A stretch of DNA of 27,091 nucleotides from Clostridiaceae bacterium (GCA_016297555.1 JAEDGK010000014.1:1-27091), one strand, 5' to 3'. Numbered from the stretch's first letter, positions 5,761-14,728 are shown. Notes: generated by a model from the letters alone, not told the origin. Translations and numbers: made by a program.

Positions 5761-8397
5761 ATGCAATGGATGGGTCTTAATGAAATCAGAGAAAAATATC
5801 TCTCTTTCTTTGAATCCAAGGGTCACTTGAGGATGCCGAGCTTTTCGCTTGTTCCGCAGGGCGATAAGAGCCTTTTGCTTATCAATGCGGGTATGGCTCC
5901 TCTTAAAAAATATTTCACGGGTGAGCTGACTCCGCCGAGAAAAAGAGTAACAACCTGCCAGAAATGCATCCGCACGCCGGATATTGAGCGCGTCGGAATA
6001 ACCGCACGCCACGGAACTTATTTTGAGATGCTCGGCAACTTTTCTTTCGGTGATTATTTTAAGCACGATGCAACCCGCTGGGCTTGGGAATTTTGCACTC
6101 AGGTTATGGAAATGCCTGTTGATAAGCTCTATGTAAGCGTTTATTATGAGGACGACGAGGCTTACGATATCTGGACTAAAGAAATCGGCGTTGCGCCCGA
6201 CCATATGGTAAGGCTCGGCAAAGAGGATAATTTCTGGGAGCACGGCGCAGGTCCCTGCGGTCCTTGCTCGGAAATCTATTTTGACAGAGGCGAAAAATAC
6301 GGCTGCGGCTCGCCCGACTGCAAGGTTGGCTGCGACTGCGACAGATTTGTTGAATTCTGGAATCTTGTTTTCACTCAGTTTGATAATGACGGTAACGGCA
6401 ATTATTCAAAGCTCAAGAGCTGCAATATTGATACGGGTATGGGTCTTGAACGCCTTGCCTGCATTATGCAGGGCGTTGACAATCTCTTTGAGGTTGACAC
6501 CGTTCAGAACATTATGAAGCATGTTATCGAGCTTTCGGGCGTTAAATACCATGAGAATGAGAAAGACGATGTTTCGCTCAGAGTTATTACCGACCATATA
6601 AGAAGCACAACCTTTATGATAGGTGACGGCGTTATGCCCTCAAACGAGGGCAGGGGCTATGTTCTGCGCCGTTTGCTCAGAAGAGCCGCGCGCCACGGCA
6701 GATTGCTCGGTATTGACGGAATGTTCCTTTATAAGGTTTGCGAAACGGTAATAAAAGAAAATGCCGACGCTTATCCAAATCTCGTTGAAAAGCATGACCT
6801 TATCGTCAAGGTTATCAAAGCGGAGGAGGAGAGCTTTAACAAAACGATTGATACGGGTCTTAATCTGCTTGAAAATATTATTGCAAACGCCGATTCAAAG
6901 GTTATCAGCGGTGCAGACGCTTTCAAGCTTCAGGATACCTTCGGCTTCCCGATTGATTTAACCAAGGAACTGCTTGCCGAAAGAGGAATGACGGTTGATA
7001 TTGACGAATATGACAGACTTTACGCAGAGAGCCGCGCCGCGGCAAGAGCAGCTCGCAAGGATGCGGGCGCAGAGGCTTGGAAGGGCGGCGGAGCTTCGCT
7101 TAAAGATATTCCCGCAACCGAGTTTTTGGGTTACACCGATTATTCCTGCGAGGCAACCGTAAAGGCAATCATTGTTGACGGTGAACGCGCCGATTTTGTT
7201 TCTGCCGATTTAAACGCCGCTTTGGTGCTTGACAGAACGGTATTTTACGGCGAGAGCGGCGGTCAGGCAGGCGACTGCGGCGTTATCAGCGCAGGCGGCG
7301 CACGCTTTGAAGTAACCTCGGCAGGCAAAACACCTGACGGAAATATTCTCCATTTCGGCAGAATAACCGAGGGCGAAAGCATTTCTGTGGGCGACAGCGT
7401 TAAAGCGGATATCTGCGTTAAAACAAGAGAAGCGGCGGCAAGAAATCACACGGCTGCCCATCTGCTTCAAGCGGCTCTCAGAGAAACTCTCGGCACTCAT
7501 GTTGAGCAGGCGGGTCAGCTTGTAAATTCCCGCGAGATGCGTTTCGATTTCACGCATTTCTCGGCTTTGACCTCTCAGGAGCTTGAAACGGTTGAAAACA
7601 GAGTAAATGAAATCATTCTTTCCGCACTTCCCGTAACGAGCGTTGAAATGCCTATTGACGAGGCGAAAAAGCTCGGAGCAATGGCTCTTTTCGGCGAAAA
7701 ATACGGCGATGTTGTCCGCGTTGTCAGAGCAGGTGATTTTTCAACCGAGCTTTGCGGAGGCACTCATGTCAGCAACACGGGCAAGCTCGGCTTGTTCAAA
7801 ATTGTTTCAGAATCCTCAGTTGCAGCAGGCGTTCGCAGGATTGAAGCCGTAACGGGCTTCGGCGTGCTTGATTATATAGCAAAGAACAATGCGGTTATCA
7901 GAAATACCGCCGTTTCAATGAAGCTTGCCAACACCTCCGAGCTTGAAAAGAGAGCGGGCGCGGTTATGGCTGAGCTTAAAGCAAAGGATAAAGAGATTGA
8001 GCAGCTTCGCGCTGAGCTTTCTCAGCTTAAAACAGGCGACCTTATGAGCGGCGCTGTTGATATCGGCGGAGTTATGCTTGTTACGGCAACGGTTGAAGGC
8101 GTCAATCCCGGCGAGCTCCGTGCAATGTGTGACAAGGTTAAAGAAAACGCGAATGCCGTTGCGGTTATCTGCGGAATTAACGCAGAAAAAACAGGCGCTA
8201 ATTTCGCCTGTGCCTGCGGTTCCGAAGCTGTTGCAAAGGGCGCTCATGCAGGTAACATTGCAAAGGCTGTTTCAAAGCTTGCAGGCGGCTCGGGCGGCGG
8301 AAGACCCGACAGCGCAATGGCGGGCACAAAGGATATTTCCGGCGTTGCCGAAGCAATGGCGGCAGTTACGGAAACAGTTAAAAATATGTTGAAATAA
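5761..8397 (+). CDS. alaS: Alanyl-tRNA synthetase
   Basis: Charges tRNA-Ala with alanine and hydrolyses mischarged Ser/Gly-tRNA-Ala. The 878-residue length is normal for the family. The N-terminal class II core begins GLNEIREKYLSFFESKGH, with VTTCQKCIRTPDIERVG and an FGDYFKHDA segment near residues 60-105, and a Cys-rich patch around residues 165-200. The editing domain carries HTAAHLLQAAL (His563 and His567) and CGGTH (Cys665, His669), the four metal ligands. The C-terminal C-Ala/DHHA1-like domain ends with GGSGGGRPDSAMAGTKD. Start is ATG 5761, with GGGAGG at 5748-5753; the in-frame TTG at 5746 overlaps that site and is unlikely. Expression is controlled by the Ala T-box upstream. A small GGGATTTAATCCC palindrome (5733-5745) sits next to the ribosome site. 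Confidence 0.97.
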   Translation: MQWMGLNEIREKYLSFFESKGHLRMPSFSLVPQGDKSLLLINAGMAPLKKYFTGELTPPRKRVTTCQKCIRTPDIERVGITARHGTYFEMLGNFSFGDYFKHDATRWAWEFCTQVMEMPVDKLYVSVYYEDDEAYDIWTKEIGVAPDHMVRLGKEDNFWEHGAGPCGPCSEIYFDRGEKYGCGSPDCKVGCDCDRFVEFWNLVFTQFDNDGNGNYSKLKSCNIDTGMGLERLACIMQGVDNLFEVDTVQNIMKHVIELSGVKYHENEKDDVSLRVITDHIRSTTFMIGDGVMPSNEGRGYVLRRLLRRAARHGRLLGIDGMFLYKVCETVIKENADAYPNLVEKHDLIVKVIKAEEESFNKTIDTGLNLLENIIANADSKVISGADAFKLQDTFGFPIDLTKELLAERGMTVDIDEYDRLYAESRAAARAARKDAGAEAWKGGGASLKDIPATEFLGYTDYSCEATVKAIIVDGERADFVSADLNAALVLDRTVFYGESGGQAGDCGVISAGGARFEVTSAGKTPDGNILHFGRITEGESISVGDSVKADICVKTREAAARNHTAAHLLQAALRETLGTHVEQAGQLVNSREMRFDFTHFSALTSQELETVENRVNEIILSALPVTSVEMPIDEAKKLGAMALFGEKYGDVVRVVRAGDFSTELCGGTHVSNTGKLGLFKIVSESSVAAGVRRIEAVTGFGVLDYIAKNNAVIRNTAVSMKLANTSELEKRAGAVMAELKAKDKEIEQLRAELSQLKTGDLMSGAVDIGGVMLVTATVEGVNPGELRAMCDKVKENANAVAVICGINAEKTGANFACACGSEAVAKGAHAGNIAKAVSKLAGGSGGGRPDSAMAGTKDISGVAEAMAAVTETVKNMLK

Positions 8398-8420
8398 TTT
8401 AACCTAAGGAGTGCAAAGAT

Positions 8421-8756
8421 ATGGACTGCATTTTCTGCAAAATCATTAACGGTGAAATTCCTGCGTCAAAAGTATATGAAGATGATAAAGTTATTGCATT
8501 TAACGACATTGAGCCTCAGGCTCCCGTGCATATTTTGATAATTCCCAAGGAGCATATTGCTTCCGCCGCTGAAATAACGGATAAAAACAGCGCGGTTGTT
8601 TCTCATATCTTTGAGGTTGCGGCAAAAATCGCCCGTGAAAAGCAGCTTGACGGTTTCAGAATTGTAAATAACTGCGGCGACAGCGCGGGTCAGACAGTTA
8701 AGCATCTTCATTTCCATATGATGAGCGGCAGAGATTTCGGCTGGCCTGCCGGTTGA
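8421..8756 (+). CDS. HIT-family nucleotide hydrolase (HinT-like)
   Basis: 111 residues, typical for the Hint branch, which hydrolyses adenosine phosphoramidates and related nucleotide conjugates. It starts MDCIFCKIINGEIPASKVYE, with the CxxC pair and the usual IxxGEIP. It ends with the histidine triad H95-L-H97-F-H99-M-M followed by GRDFGWPAG. By family knowledge the middle His is the nucleophile. The start is preceded by AAGGAG. It lies 23 bp after alaS with no terminator between, so it is probably in the same transcript; a role in clearing aminoacyl-adenylates is a known Hint activity, and its relevance here is inference. Confidence 0.95.
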   Translation: MDCIFCKIINGEIPASKVYEDDKVIAFNDIEPQAPVHILIIPKEHIASAAEITDKNSAVVSHIFEVAAKIAREKQLDGFRIVNNCGDSAGQTVKHLHFHMMSGRDFGWPAG

Positions 8757-8789
8757 TTTTGATTTGATAAATATTGGGAGATAATTGAT

Positions 8790-9329
8790 ATGTCAGAATA
8801 TTACAGAGTAAATATTGCAGGGCTTGAAAGAGACCTGCTCCGTTGCCCCATCAGCGATAAGCTTGACATTGCAGCTTTTATTATTTTCGGAGATGTTGAG
8901 GTAACGGTTCATTCCGCCACGGAGCTTCTCAAAAGACTTCCCGAGTTTGACTATATAGTAACTCCCGAGGCTAAGAGCATTCCTTTGGCATATGAAATGT
9001 CAAGGCAGAGCGGCAAAAAGTATTTTGTTGCAAGAAAGAAAGCCAAGCTTTATATGAAAAATCCCGTTTCCGTTAATGTCCGTTCCATAACCACCGATGC
9101 GGTTCAGACGCTCATTATGGATGAGATTGAGGGAGATCAGATAAGAGGCAAGCGCGTTGTAGTGCTTGACGATGTTATCAGCACGGGCGAATCAATCAAA
9201 GCCGTTGAAGAGCTTTGTGCAAGATTTGACGCACAGGTTGTTGCCAGAGCGGCTGTTCTTGCAGAGGGAGACGCCGCAAAGAGAGACGATATAGTTTATC
9301 TTGCCGAAATTCCTCTTATCGAAAAATAA
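8790..9329 (+). CDS. Adenine phosphoribosyltransferase-like protein
   Basis: 179 residues, type I phosphoribosyltransferase fold. The PRPP-binding motif VVVLDDVISTGES sits around residues 123-135, and TPEAKSIPLAYEMSRQSGKK (about 57-76) matches the Apt-type hood/flexible-loop region. The family uses PRPP to convert adenine (or another purine) to its nucleotide. Classical Apt proteins share this size, but this one may be a paralogue of unassigned base preference, since the N-terminus (ITEHSATELLKR-like region, here VTVHSATELLKRL) differs from the standard Apt start. It follows the HIT gene by 33 bp, with GGGAG upstream of the ATG. Function in purine salvage is likely; substrate is not certain. 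Confidence 0.85.
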   Translation: MSEYYRVNIAGLERDLLRCPISDKLDIAAFIIFGDVEVTVHSATELLKRLPEFDYIVTPEAKSIPLAYEMSRQSGKKYFVARKKAKLYMKNPVSVNVRSITTDAVQTLIMDEIEGDQIRGKRVVVLDDVISTGESIKAVEELCARFDAQVVARAAVLAEGDAAKRDDIVYLAEIPLIEK

Positions 9330-9351
9330 TAATCCTAACCCTGATTTTCGC

Positions 9352-9379
9352 GGCTGAATAAAGCATAGCTTTTGCAGCC
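9352..9379 (+). other. Imperfect inverted repeat upstream of comEC
   Basis: Outer arms GGCTG (9352-9356) and CAGCC (9375-9379), inner arms AAAGC and GCTTT around ATA. No T-run follows, so terminator function is doubtful. It lies just before the comEC ribosome site AAGGAGAGG. Confidence 0.3.
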
Positions 9380-9400
9380 CGAAGGAGAGGGGGATACAGA

Positions 9401-11608
9401 ATGGCGCGCCCGTTTGCCGTTATCGGTTTTACGGTGTTCCTGACAATTTCTTTGCTTTTTGATTGTGATACCGGAGTGACGGTTGCCGCTTTTGCGGCAT
9501 TTACCGCCGCTCTGGTTGTTACGCTGTTTATCGACAAGCTAAGAAAACAGGGGGCTCTGCCGTGCATTTTTGCTTCGGCAGCCGTCGCCTGCGCTCTGCT
9601 TTTCTGTGCCGAGCAGTTCGTATATTCTCCCGCTCTTGCTTACAGCGGCAAAACCTGCGAGGTTTCCGCCGTTTTAACCGATATGCCCGAGATAAAATAC
9701 GGCAATTATTATTATAAGGCAAAAGCTTCCGAGATTGACGGCAAACCCGCCGATCTTAAACTGAGACTTGTGTTTTCCGAGCCGCCCGAGGCAGAGCCTT
9801 ACGATATTTTGCAGGGCAGATTTACCTTTTATACCCTTGGCTCGTCAGACAGTGATTTTTTAGCGGCTAATAAAGCTGACGGCGTGTTTCTCGGCGCATA
9901 TCCCGAAAATTACGATTATTCGGTCATATCCGTTCCCGAGAGAGAAAAGCCGTTTGCCAAGAAAATAACGGATTTGCGTGCGGCAATCAAGAATTCAATT
10001 TACAGAATACTGCCCAACGAAAACGGTGCGCTCGCCGTTGCGCTTATTCTCGGCGACAGGAGCGGTTTATCCGCCGAAACGGCGGCAGCGTTTCATTCAT
10101 CGGGTATTACGCATATTATCTGTGTGTCGGGTCTGCATCTGTCGCTTTGGTCGATGCTGATTTTTTCGGTTCTTAAAAAGCTGCGCGTCGGAGAGAGGGC
10201 GGCAAGCATCATCGCGGCTTTCGGCGTTGTCGGCTTTATGCTTGTTGCAGGGCTTACATATTCCGTTTTGCGCTCGGGCATAATGATGCTTGTTTTTCTG
10301 CTGGGCAATGTTATAATGAAGAAGCGGGATTCGCTGAATTCGCTCGGATTTTCGATTGCGGTTATAGCCTTGGCGAATCCGTTTGCGGTCGGCTCGGCAG
10401 GGCTTGAGCTTTCCGCACTTTCAACGCTCGGCGTAATTTTGTGTTCTGATTTTGTTTTGCCGAAAATAAAACGGGTTTTCGGCAAGATAAAATATAAATC
10501 ATTGACATCGTTTTTGAGCGGAATAGCGTCATCTCTTGCCGTAACGGGAGCGGCGTCGCTGTTTACTCTGCCTGTTATTTTAAAGCTTTACGGCAGCTTT
10601 AATCCGATGGTTTTTGCGGCGAATATTGTTGCCGTTCCTGCGGCACAGGCGTGCATTGTTCTTTGTGCGCTCGGTGCGGCTCTCGGCTTTGTGCCGTTTT
10701 CTTTCATAAATTTGCCGGGATTTTTAGGCGGTATGATTGCTGAATTTATTTGTGATTTTGCAAAATCAATCGCTTCGGTTGAGCTTTTAAGGCTATCGCT
10801 CAGCGAGAGCGGAGCAGAAATGTTTATATGCGCTTTTCTTGTTTTTATTGCTTTGGCTGTTTTAACCGTAAAATTCGGTAAAGCCAAGCCTGCCTCGGCG
10901 TGCACGGCGTGCGTGATATTTGCCGCCGTTGTGTTTACGGCATTTTCTTTATCGGAAAGAAACGAAACAAGACTGCACATTGTTGACTGCGGAAACGGAA
11001 CGGCAGTTATCGCAAGCCGCGGCGGTGAAAATCTTCTTATCGGCTGCGGCGGCACGAATTTTATGACGGCTTTGAACATTGACCGTGTTATTGAGCGTGC
11101 GGGAGGAAAAATTACCGCCGCTTTTATTCCGGACGGCAGTGAAGAATCGGCGGCGTTTTTTATAAAGACTGCGGCAAGTCACAGACCCGCGGCGGTTTAT
11201 ACCGACTGTCTTGTGTCCGGAGCTTCTTTACTTCTTGCCGACAGTAAAATTAACGGCTTTTCTCAACAGTATTCATCCGAAAATTTTACTGTTAATTCTT
11301 ATAATTTCGATAATAATTACTGTGTTATTATAGAAAATGACGATATTTGCGCTTTGATTTGCTTCGATGAGCATTTTGATATGTCTCTGCTCGGAGACTT
11401 CGGCGGTGCAGATGTTGTTGTTTCGTGCGGGGCTTATCCCACGGGGATTGAAGAATACAGCTTTAAATATGCGGCTCTTAATACCGCAGACGGTTTGAAG
11501 CTTTTGCCGAGCTCCGTCGTTGGCTCCCGCGCGGCGGGCGGAATATGTATAATTGCCGATAAAGGTTCTTTTTCGGTTGAAAGTGAGGGCTACGGAGACG
11601 GCGTTTGA
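9401..11608 (+). CDS. comEC: ComEC/Rec2-type DNA internalisation channel protein
   Basis: 735 residues. An N-terminal DUF4131/OB-like part (about 1-190, with two or three membrane helices) is followed by the polytopic Competence domain, marked by LALILGDRSGLS-like AVALILGDRSGLSAETAAAF and HIICVSGLHLSLWSM near residue 242. The C-terminal part from about residue 524 (RLHIVDCGNGTAVIASRGGE) is the metallo-beta-lactamase-like domain. The family forms the channel that passes single-stranded DNA across the membrane during transformation. The usual HxHxDH metal motif of that last domain is not present: the corresponding strand reads AAFIPDGSEESAAFF. No comEA or comEB gene is adjacent. The start at ATG 9401 has AAGGAGAGG about 10 nt upstream. 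It is followed by holA, a neighbour also seen in other Bacillota. Confidence 0.92.
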   Translation: MARPFAVIGFTVFLTISLLFDCDTGVTVAAFAAFTAALVVTLFIDKLRKQGALPCIFASAAVACALLFCAEQFVYSPALAYSGKTCEVSAVLTDMPEIKYGNYYYKAKASEIDGKPADLKLRLVFSEPPEAEPYDILQGRFTFYTLGSSDSDFLAANKADGVFLGAYPENYDYSVISVPEREKPFAKKITDLRAAIKNSIYRILPNENGALAVALILGDRSGLSAETAAAFHSSGITHIICVSGLHLSLWSMLIFSVLKKLRVGERAASIIAAFGVVGFMLVAGLTYSVLRSGIMMLVFLLGNVIMKKRDSLNSLGFSIAVIALANPFAVGSAGLELSALSTLGVILCSDFVLPKIKRVFGKIKYKSLTSFLSGIASSLAVTGAASLFTLPVILKLYGSFNPMVFAANIVAVPAAQACIVLCALGAALGFVPFSFINLPGFLGGMIAEFICDFAKSIASVELLRLSLSESGAEMFICAFLVFIALAVLTVKFGKAKPASACTACVIFAAVVFTAFSLSERNETRLHIVDCGNGTAVIASRGGENLLIGCGGTNFMTALNIDRVIERAGGKITAAFIPDGSEESAAFFIKTAASHRPAAVYTDCLVSGASLLLADSKINGFSQQYSSENFTVNSYNFDNNYCVIIENDDICALICFDEHFDMSLLGDFGGADVVVSCGAYPTGIEEYSFKYAALNTADGLKLLPSSVVGSRAAGGICIIADKGSFSVESEGYGDGV

Positions 11609-11635
11609 AACGCCTGTCTGCTGAAAGGACGGCTT

Positions 11636-12667
11636 ATGTCTGTTTTGAATGAAACCGGATTAAAAGAAAAGCTGAGGGAAAATCCCGTCGGCATTTTTCT
11701 GATTTACGGAGAAGAAGGCTATCTGAAAAAAGCCTATACGGAAAAAATAATTAAAAAGACGGTTGACGATACTTTTGCCGATTTCAATTTTCATAAATTT
11801 GACGGCAAGGAATGTTCCTTGTCGGAAATATATGAGAGCGTTTGCGCCGTGCCGATGATGGCGGATACAAAATGCGTTCTCGTAAAGGATTTTGCGCTTG
11901 ATCTGCTTGATAAAAGCGGCTTGGAGCAGCTTGAAACCGTTCTCTCGGACTGCCCCGATTACTGCGCTTTGATTTTTGCTTTTTCGGCATACGAGCCTAA
12001 GGGGGCGGGGTTTAATAAAGCGGTCAAGCTTTTTGAAAAATACGGCATTGCCGCAAAGCTTGATAAAAAAACTCCTGCGGAGCTTATCAAAATGCTTGAA
12101 AGCGGCGCAAAAAAACGCGGTTCGGGCTTTGAAAAGGGAGCGGCGGCTTACCTGATTTCATGCGTGGGAAGTGATTTAAACACGCTGCTTAACGAAACGG
12201 AAAAGGTTTGCGCCTATGCCGGCGGAGAAGTCAAAAAAAGCGATATCGACGCCGTTTGCATCAAGAGCCTTGACGCAAAGGTTTTTGATATGATAAAAGA
12301 CTTGATTGCAGGCAGATTTGACGGCGCTTTTACCAAGCTTTCTCTGCTGTTTGAAAACAGAGAGGATGAGTTCCAGATTCTCGGCGCTCTTATAGCGCAG
12401 TATTCCGATATTTATCGGGCAAAGGCGGCTGTTAAATCGGGCGGCAGAGCCGAGGACGCGGCGAAATATTATAACTATGCGGGAAAAGAATTCAGGCTTT
12501 CAAATGCGGCAAGAAGCGCTTCCTCGCTCTCGTTTGAGGATATCGGCGAATGTATCGACATTCTTTGCAGTGCGGATAAAACGCTTAAAAGCTCCGCGCT
12601 TGATAAAAGGCTTGTGCTTGAGCAGACGCTTGTCAAGCTTGCACGGGTCGGCAGGAGATACAAATGA
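11636..12667 (+). CDS. holA: DNA polymerase III subunit delta
   Basis: 343 residues, the normal size. It starts with a domain-I segment GIFLIYGEEGYLKKAYTEKI, which matches the delta-family FLLYGEE-YL signature; delta has an AAA+ fold but no working Walker site, and none is seen. The middle has ALIFAFSAYEPKGAGFNKAV, and the C-terminal collar domain includes FQILGALIAQYSDIYRAK, typical of the family (ILGAL...R.....K). Delta opens the sliding clamp as part of the clamp loader. The gene begins 27 bp after comEC (ribosome site AAAGGACGG), and its TGA overlaps the ATG of rnmV. Confidence 0.93.
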   Translation: MSVLNETGLKEKLRENPVGIFLIYGEEGYLKKAYTEKIIKKTVDDTFADFNFHKFDGKECSLSEIYESVCAVPMMADTKCVLVKDFALDLLDKSGLEQLETVLSDCPDYCALIFAFSAYEPKGAGFNKAVKLFEKYGIAAKLDKKTPAELIKMLESGAKKRGSGFEKGAAAYLISCVGSDLNTLLNETEKVCAYAGGEVKKSDIDAVCIKSLDAKVFDMIKDLIAGRFDGAFTKLSLLFENREDEFQILGALIAQYSDIYRAKAAVKSGGRAEDAAKYYNYAGKEFRLSNAARSASSLSFEDIGECIDILCSADKTLKSSALDKRLVLEQTLVKLARVGRRYK

Positions 12668-13272
12668 TTAAGATTAAACAGGCGGTTATCGTCGAGGGAA
12701 AATACGATAAAATCAAGCTTTCGGGAATTATAGATGCACCGATAATTCAGACCGACGGCTTCGGCATTTTTAAGGATAAAGAGCTTCAGCAGATGATAAG
12801 AGTGCTTTCTGAAAAGCGAGGCATACTTGTGCTCACGGACAGCGATTCCGCGGGCTTTAAAATCCGCTCGTTTATCGGCTCAACCGTTGACCCGAAAAAT
12901 ATCGTTCACGCCTATATTCCCGATATTTTCGGCAAAGAAAGCCGCAAAACAGAGCCTTCAAAAGAGGGCAAAATAGGCGTAGAGGGCGTTTCGGAAGAAA
13001 TAATAATGCGTTCTTTGGCTAACGCGGGCGTTTTGTGCGAATCAATCGCAGAGCCTGAAAGACCGATAACAAAGCTTGACCTTTATGAACACGGCTTCAC
13101 GGGCGGTGAGGGCAGCGCGAAAAAAAGGAAAGCGCTGCTGAAATACTATTCTTTTCCGTCAAGGCTGTCTTCAAACGCACTTGTCAAGGTGCTGAATTTT
13201 GTAACAACATACGATCAGTTTTTAGAGGACATAAAAGAGATTGAAAAGGAGGCGCAGAAATGCTCAGAATAG
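12664..13272 (+). CDS. rnmV: Ribonuclease M5 (5S rRNA maturation)
   Basis: 202 residues. It has an N-terminal Toprim domain with the acidic residues in IVEGKYDK (Glu11) and LTDSDSAGFK (Asp59, Asp61), and a C-terminal DUF4093-type region. KEGKIGVEGVSEE is a characteristic M5 stretch. The enzyme trims precursor 5S rRNA at both ends, with ribosomal protein L18 in Bacillus subtilis. It overlaps holA by 4 nt (ATGA) and ispF by 13 nt, suggesting translational coupling. In many Bacillota rnmV lies beside ksgA; here it does not. Confidence 0.92.
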   Translation: MIKIKQAVIVEGKYDKIKLSGIIDAPIIQTDGFGIFKDKELQQMIRVLSEKRGILVLTDSDSAGFKIRSFIGSTVDPKNIVHAYIPDIFGKESRKTEPSKEGKIGVEGVSEEIIMRSLANAGVLCESIAEPERPITKLDLYEHGFTGGEGSAKKRKALLKYYSFPSRLSSNALVKVLNFVTTYDQFLEDIKEIEKEAQKCSE

Positions 13273-13733
13273 GTCAGGGCTATGATGTTCACCGTTTGGT
13301 CAGCGGGCGCAGGCTTGTGGTCGGAGGGGTTGAAATTCCTCACGAAACGGGTCTGCTCGGGCATTCCGATGCGGATGTTTTGCTTCATGCAATCAGCGAT
13401 GCTCTGCTCGGCGCCGCCGCAATGGGAGATATCGGCTGCCTGTTTCCCGATAATGACAGCAGATTTAAGGATGCCGACAGTCTGGTGCTCCTTTCAGCCG
13501 TTGCCGAAAAGCTCAAAGAATCGGGCTTTTCAATCGTAAACATTGACTGCACCTTGATTGCGCAAAAGCCGAAAATGAGACCTTATATTGACGAAATGCG
13601 AGCCAATATTGCGCGCGCCTGCGGCATTTCGATTGAGTTCGTCAGCGTTAAAGCAACCACGGAGGAGGGGCTCGGATTTTCGGGCAGAGAGGAAGGTATG
13701 GCCGCTCAGGCTATTTGCCTTATTGAAAATTAA
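13260..13733 (+). CDS. ispF: 2-C-methyl-D-erythritol 2,4-cyclodiphosphate synthase
   Basis: 157 residues, the standard length. The family start RIGQGYDVHRL gives metal ligands Asp9 and His11, and GHSDADVLLHAISDALLGA gives His43. Later signatures are GDIGCLFPDND, AQKPKMRPYI and VKATTEEGLGFSGREEG. The enzyme makes the cyclodiphosphate intermediate of the MEP isoprenoid pathway. It begins inside the end of rnmV, with AAAGGAGGCG just upstream of its ATG. No ispD is adjacent, though the two are often together or fused. The cdaA promoter follows its stop codon. Confidence 0.97.
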   Translation: MLRIGQGYDVHRLVSGRRLVVGGVEIPHETGLLGHSDADVLLHAISDALLGAAAMGDIGCLFPDNDSRFKDADSLVLLSAVAEKLKESGFSIVNIDCTLIAQKPKMRPYIDEMRANIARACGISIEFVSVKATTEEGLGFSGREEGMAAQAICLIEN

Positions 13734-13760
13734 ATTTTTTGTTAAATATGTGCAATTTAT

Positions 13761-13789
13761 TTGCAACTTCTTTGAGTTTGTGCTATTAT
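13761..13789 (+). promoter_or_regulatory. Extended -10 promoter for cdaA-cdaR
   Basis: TTGCAA (13761-13766), 17-nt spacer, TATTAT (13784-13789) preceded by TG at 13781-13782. It lies between ispF and the cdaA start and gives a leader of about 55 nt. Confidence 0.7.
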
Positions 13790-13849
13790 GACAGATGGAT
13801 TAATTTCAGCCTAATTGTTGTGTTGCAGAGGAAAGGATTTACCGAAACT

Positions 13850-14728
13850 ATGAACGTTTTTGAAAATATAGCGGATTTTTTCTCAAAGCTTCCCTCGCTG
13901 AGCTTCAGAATAACCGATCTTCTTGATATTCTGCTTGTTGCATTTATTTTATATAACGGAATTAAGCTTATCCGCGAAACCCGAGCCTTTCAGCTTGTTA
14001 AAGGTCTGCTGCTGCTCGGCGTAATTTATATTGTTATCTATCAGCTTCAGATGCAGGCGAGTACCTACATATTCAGCCTTGTTTTTCCGAATATTTTTCT
14101 TGTTATCGTCATTCTTTTTCAGCAGGAAATCAGGCAGGTTATTGAGAAAGTCGGCAAAAGCAAGATTACAAATCTCAGCGTTTTGCTCAAGGGTAGCGAT
14201 GCCGAGAGCATAGAAACCGTCAGCGACGCAATTATTGAAATAGCTAAGGCGGTTCAGCGTATGAGCGAGAGCAAAACAGGCTCTCTGATTGTTATGGAAA
14301 AAGAAATGCTGCTCGGCGATGTTATTAAAACCGGCACGGGTATCGACGCAAAGATATCTCACGAGCTTATCGGCAACATATTCTATCCCAAATCTCCGCT
14401 TCATGACGGCGCGGCTGTTGTCAGGCACGGCCGTCTGCTTTGCGCGGGCTGTGTTTTGCCGCTTACAAAGGACGACACAATTTCGAGCGACCTCGGCACA
14501 CGCCACAGAGCGGCAATAGGTATGAGCGAGCAGAGCGATGCAATGATAATTGTAACCTCCGAAGAAACGGGGGTTATTTCACTTGCTTTCAGAGGAGTTC
14601 TTGACAGAGGGCTGACCGAGCCGGAGCTCAGAGAAAAGCTTATGAATTATTTGATTGACAGCCCTCCCGATAAATTAACGGGAGAGGGCGGAGCGTTCAG
14701 AAAAATATTTAAGGGTTGGAAAAAATGA
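13850..14728 (+). CDS. cdaA: Diadenylate cyclase CdaA
   Basis: Makes the second messenger c-di-AMP from two ATP. 292 residues from ATG 13850: three membrane helices at about 20-100, then the DAC domain. The catalytic motifs are SPLHDGAAVV (Asp186-Gly187-Ala188) and GTRHRAAIG (Arg218-His219-Arg220). An upstream in-frame ATG at 13739 would lie before the predicted promoter and adds a Cys-rich stretch unlike CdaA, so 13850 is preferred, with GAGG/AAAGGA 12 to 20 nt upstream. c-di-AMP controls potassium and osmolyte uptake and thereby turgor and wall integrity. The stop codon overlaps the start of cdaR (ATGA). The C-terminal tail ends in a basic GWKK. Confidence 0.96.
   Translation: MNVFENIADFFSKLPSLSFRITDLLDILLVAFILYNGIKLIRETRAFQLVKGLLLLGVIYIVIYQLQMQASTYIFSLVFPNIFLVIVILFQQEIRQVIEKVGKSKITNLSVLLKGSDAESIETVSDAIIEIAKAVQRMSESKTGSLIVMEKEMLLGDVIKTGTGIDAKISHELIGNIFYPKSPLHDGAAVVRHGRLLCAGCVLPLTKDDTISSDLGTRHRAAIGMSEQSDAMIIVTSEETGVISLAFRGVLDRGLTEPELREKLMNYLIDSPPDKLTGEGGAFRKIFKGWKK

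Noticed and set aside
5626..6243. 205-codon open frame on the minus strand over the alaS leader and 5' end
   Set aside because: It lies antisense to the T-box terminator and the conserved alaS N-terminus, and its translation shows no recognisable domain; it is a shadow of alaS codon bias.
11600..11614. Perfect inverted repeat GGCGTTTGAAACGCC at the comEC stop
   Set aside because: Arms of only 7 bp with a one-base centre and no T-run; not a credible terminator, and holA follows at once.
13739..13849. Upstream ATG extension of cdaA
   Set aside because: It would begin before the predicted promoter at 13761-13789 and adds residues not typical of CdaA.
13949..14506. 185-codon open frame on the minus strand inside cdaA
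   Set aside because: Fully antisense to the conserved CdaA coding region, with no domain or convincing ribosome site.
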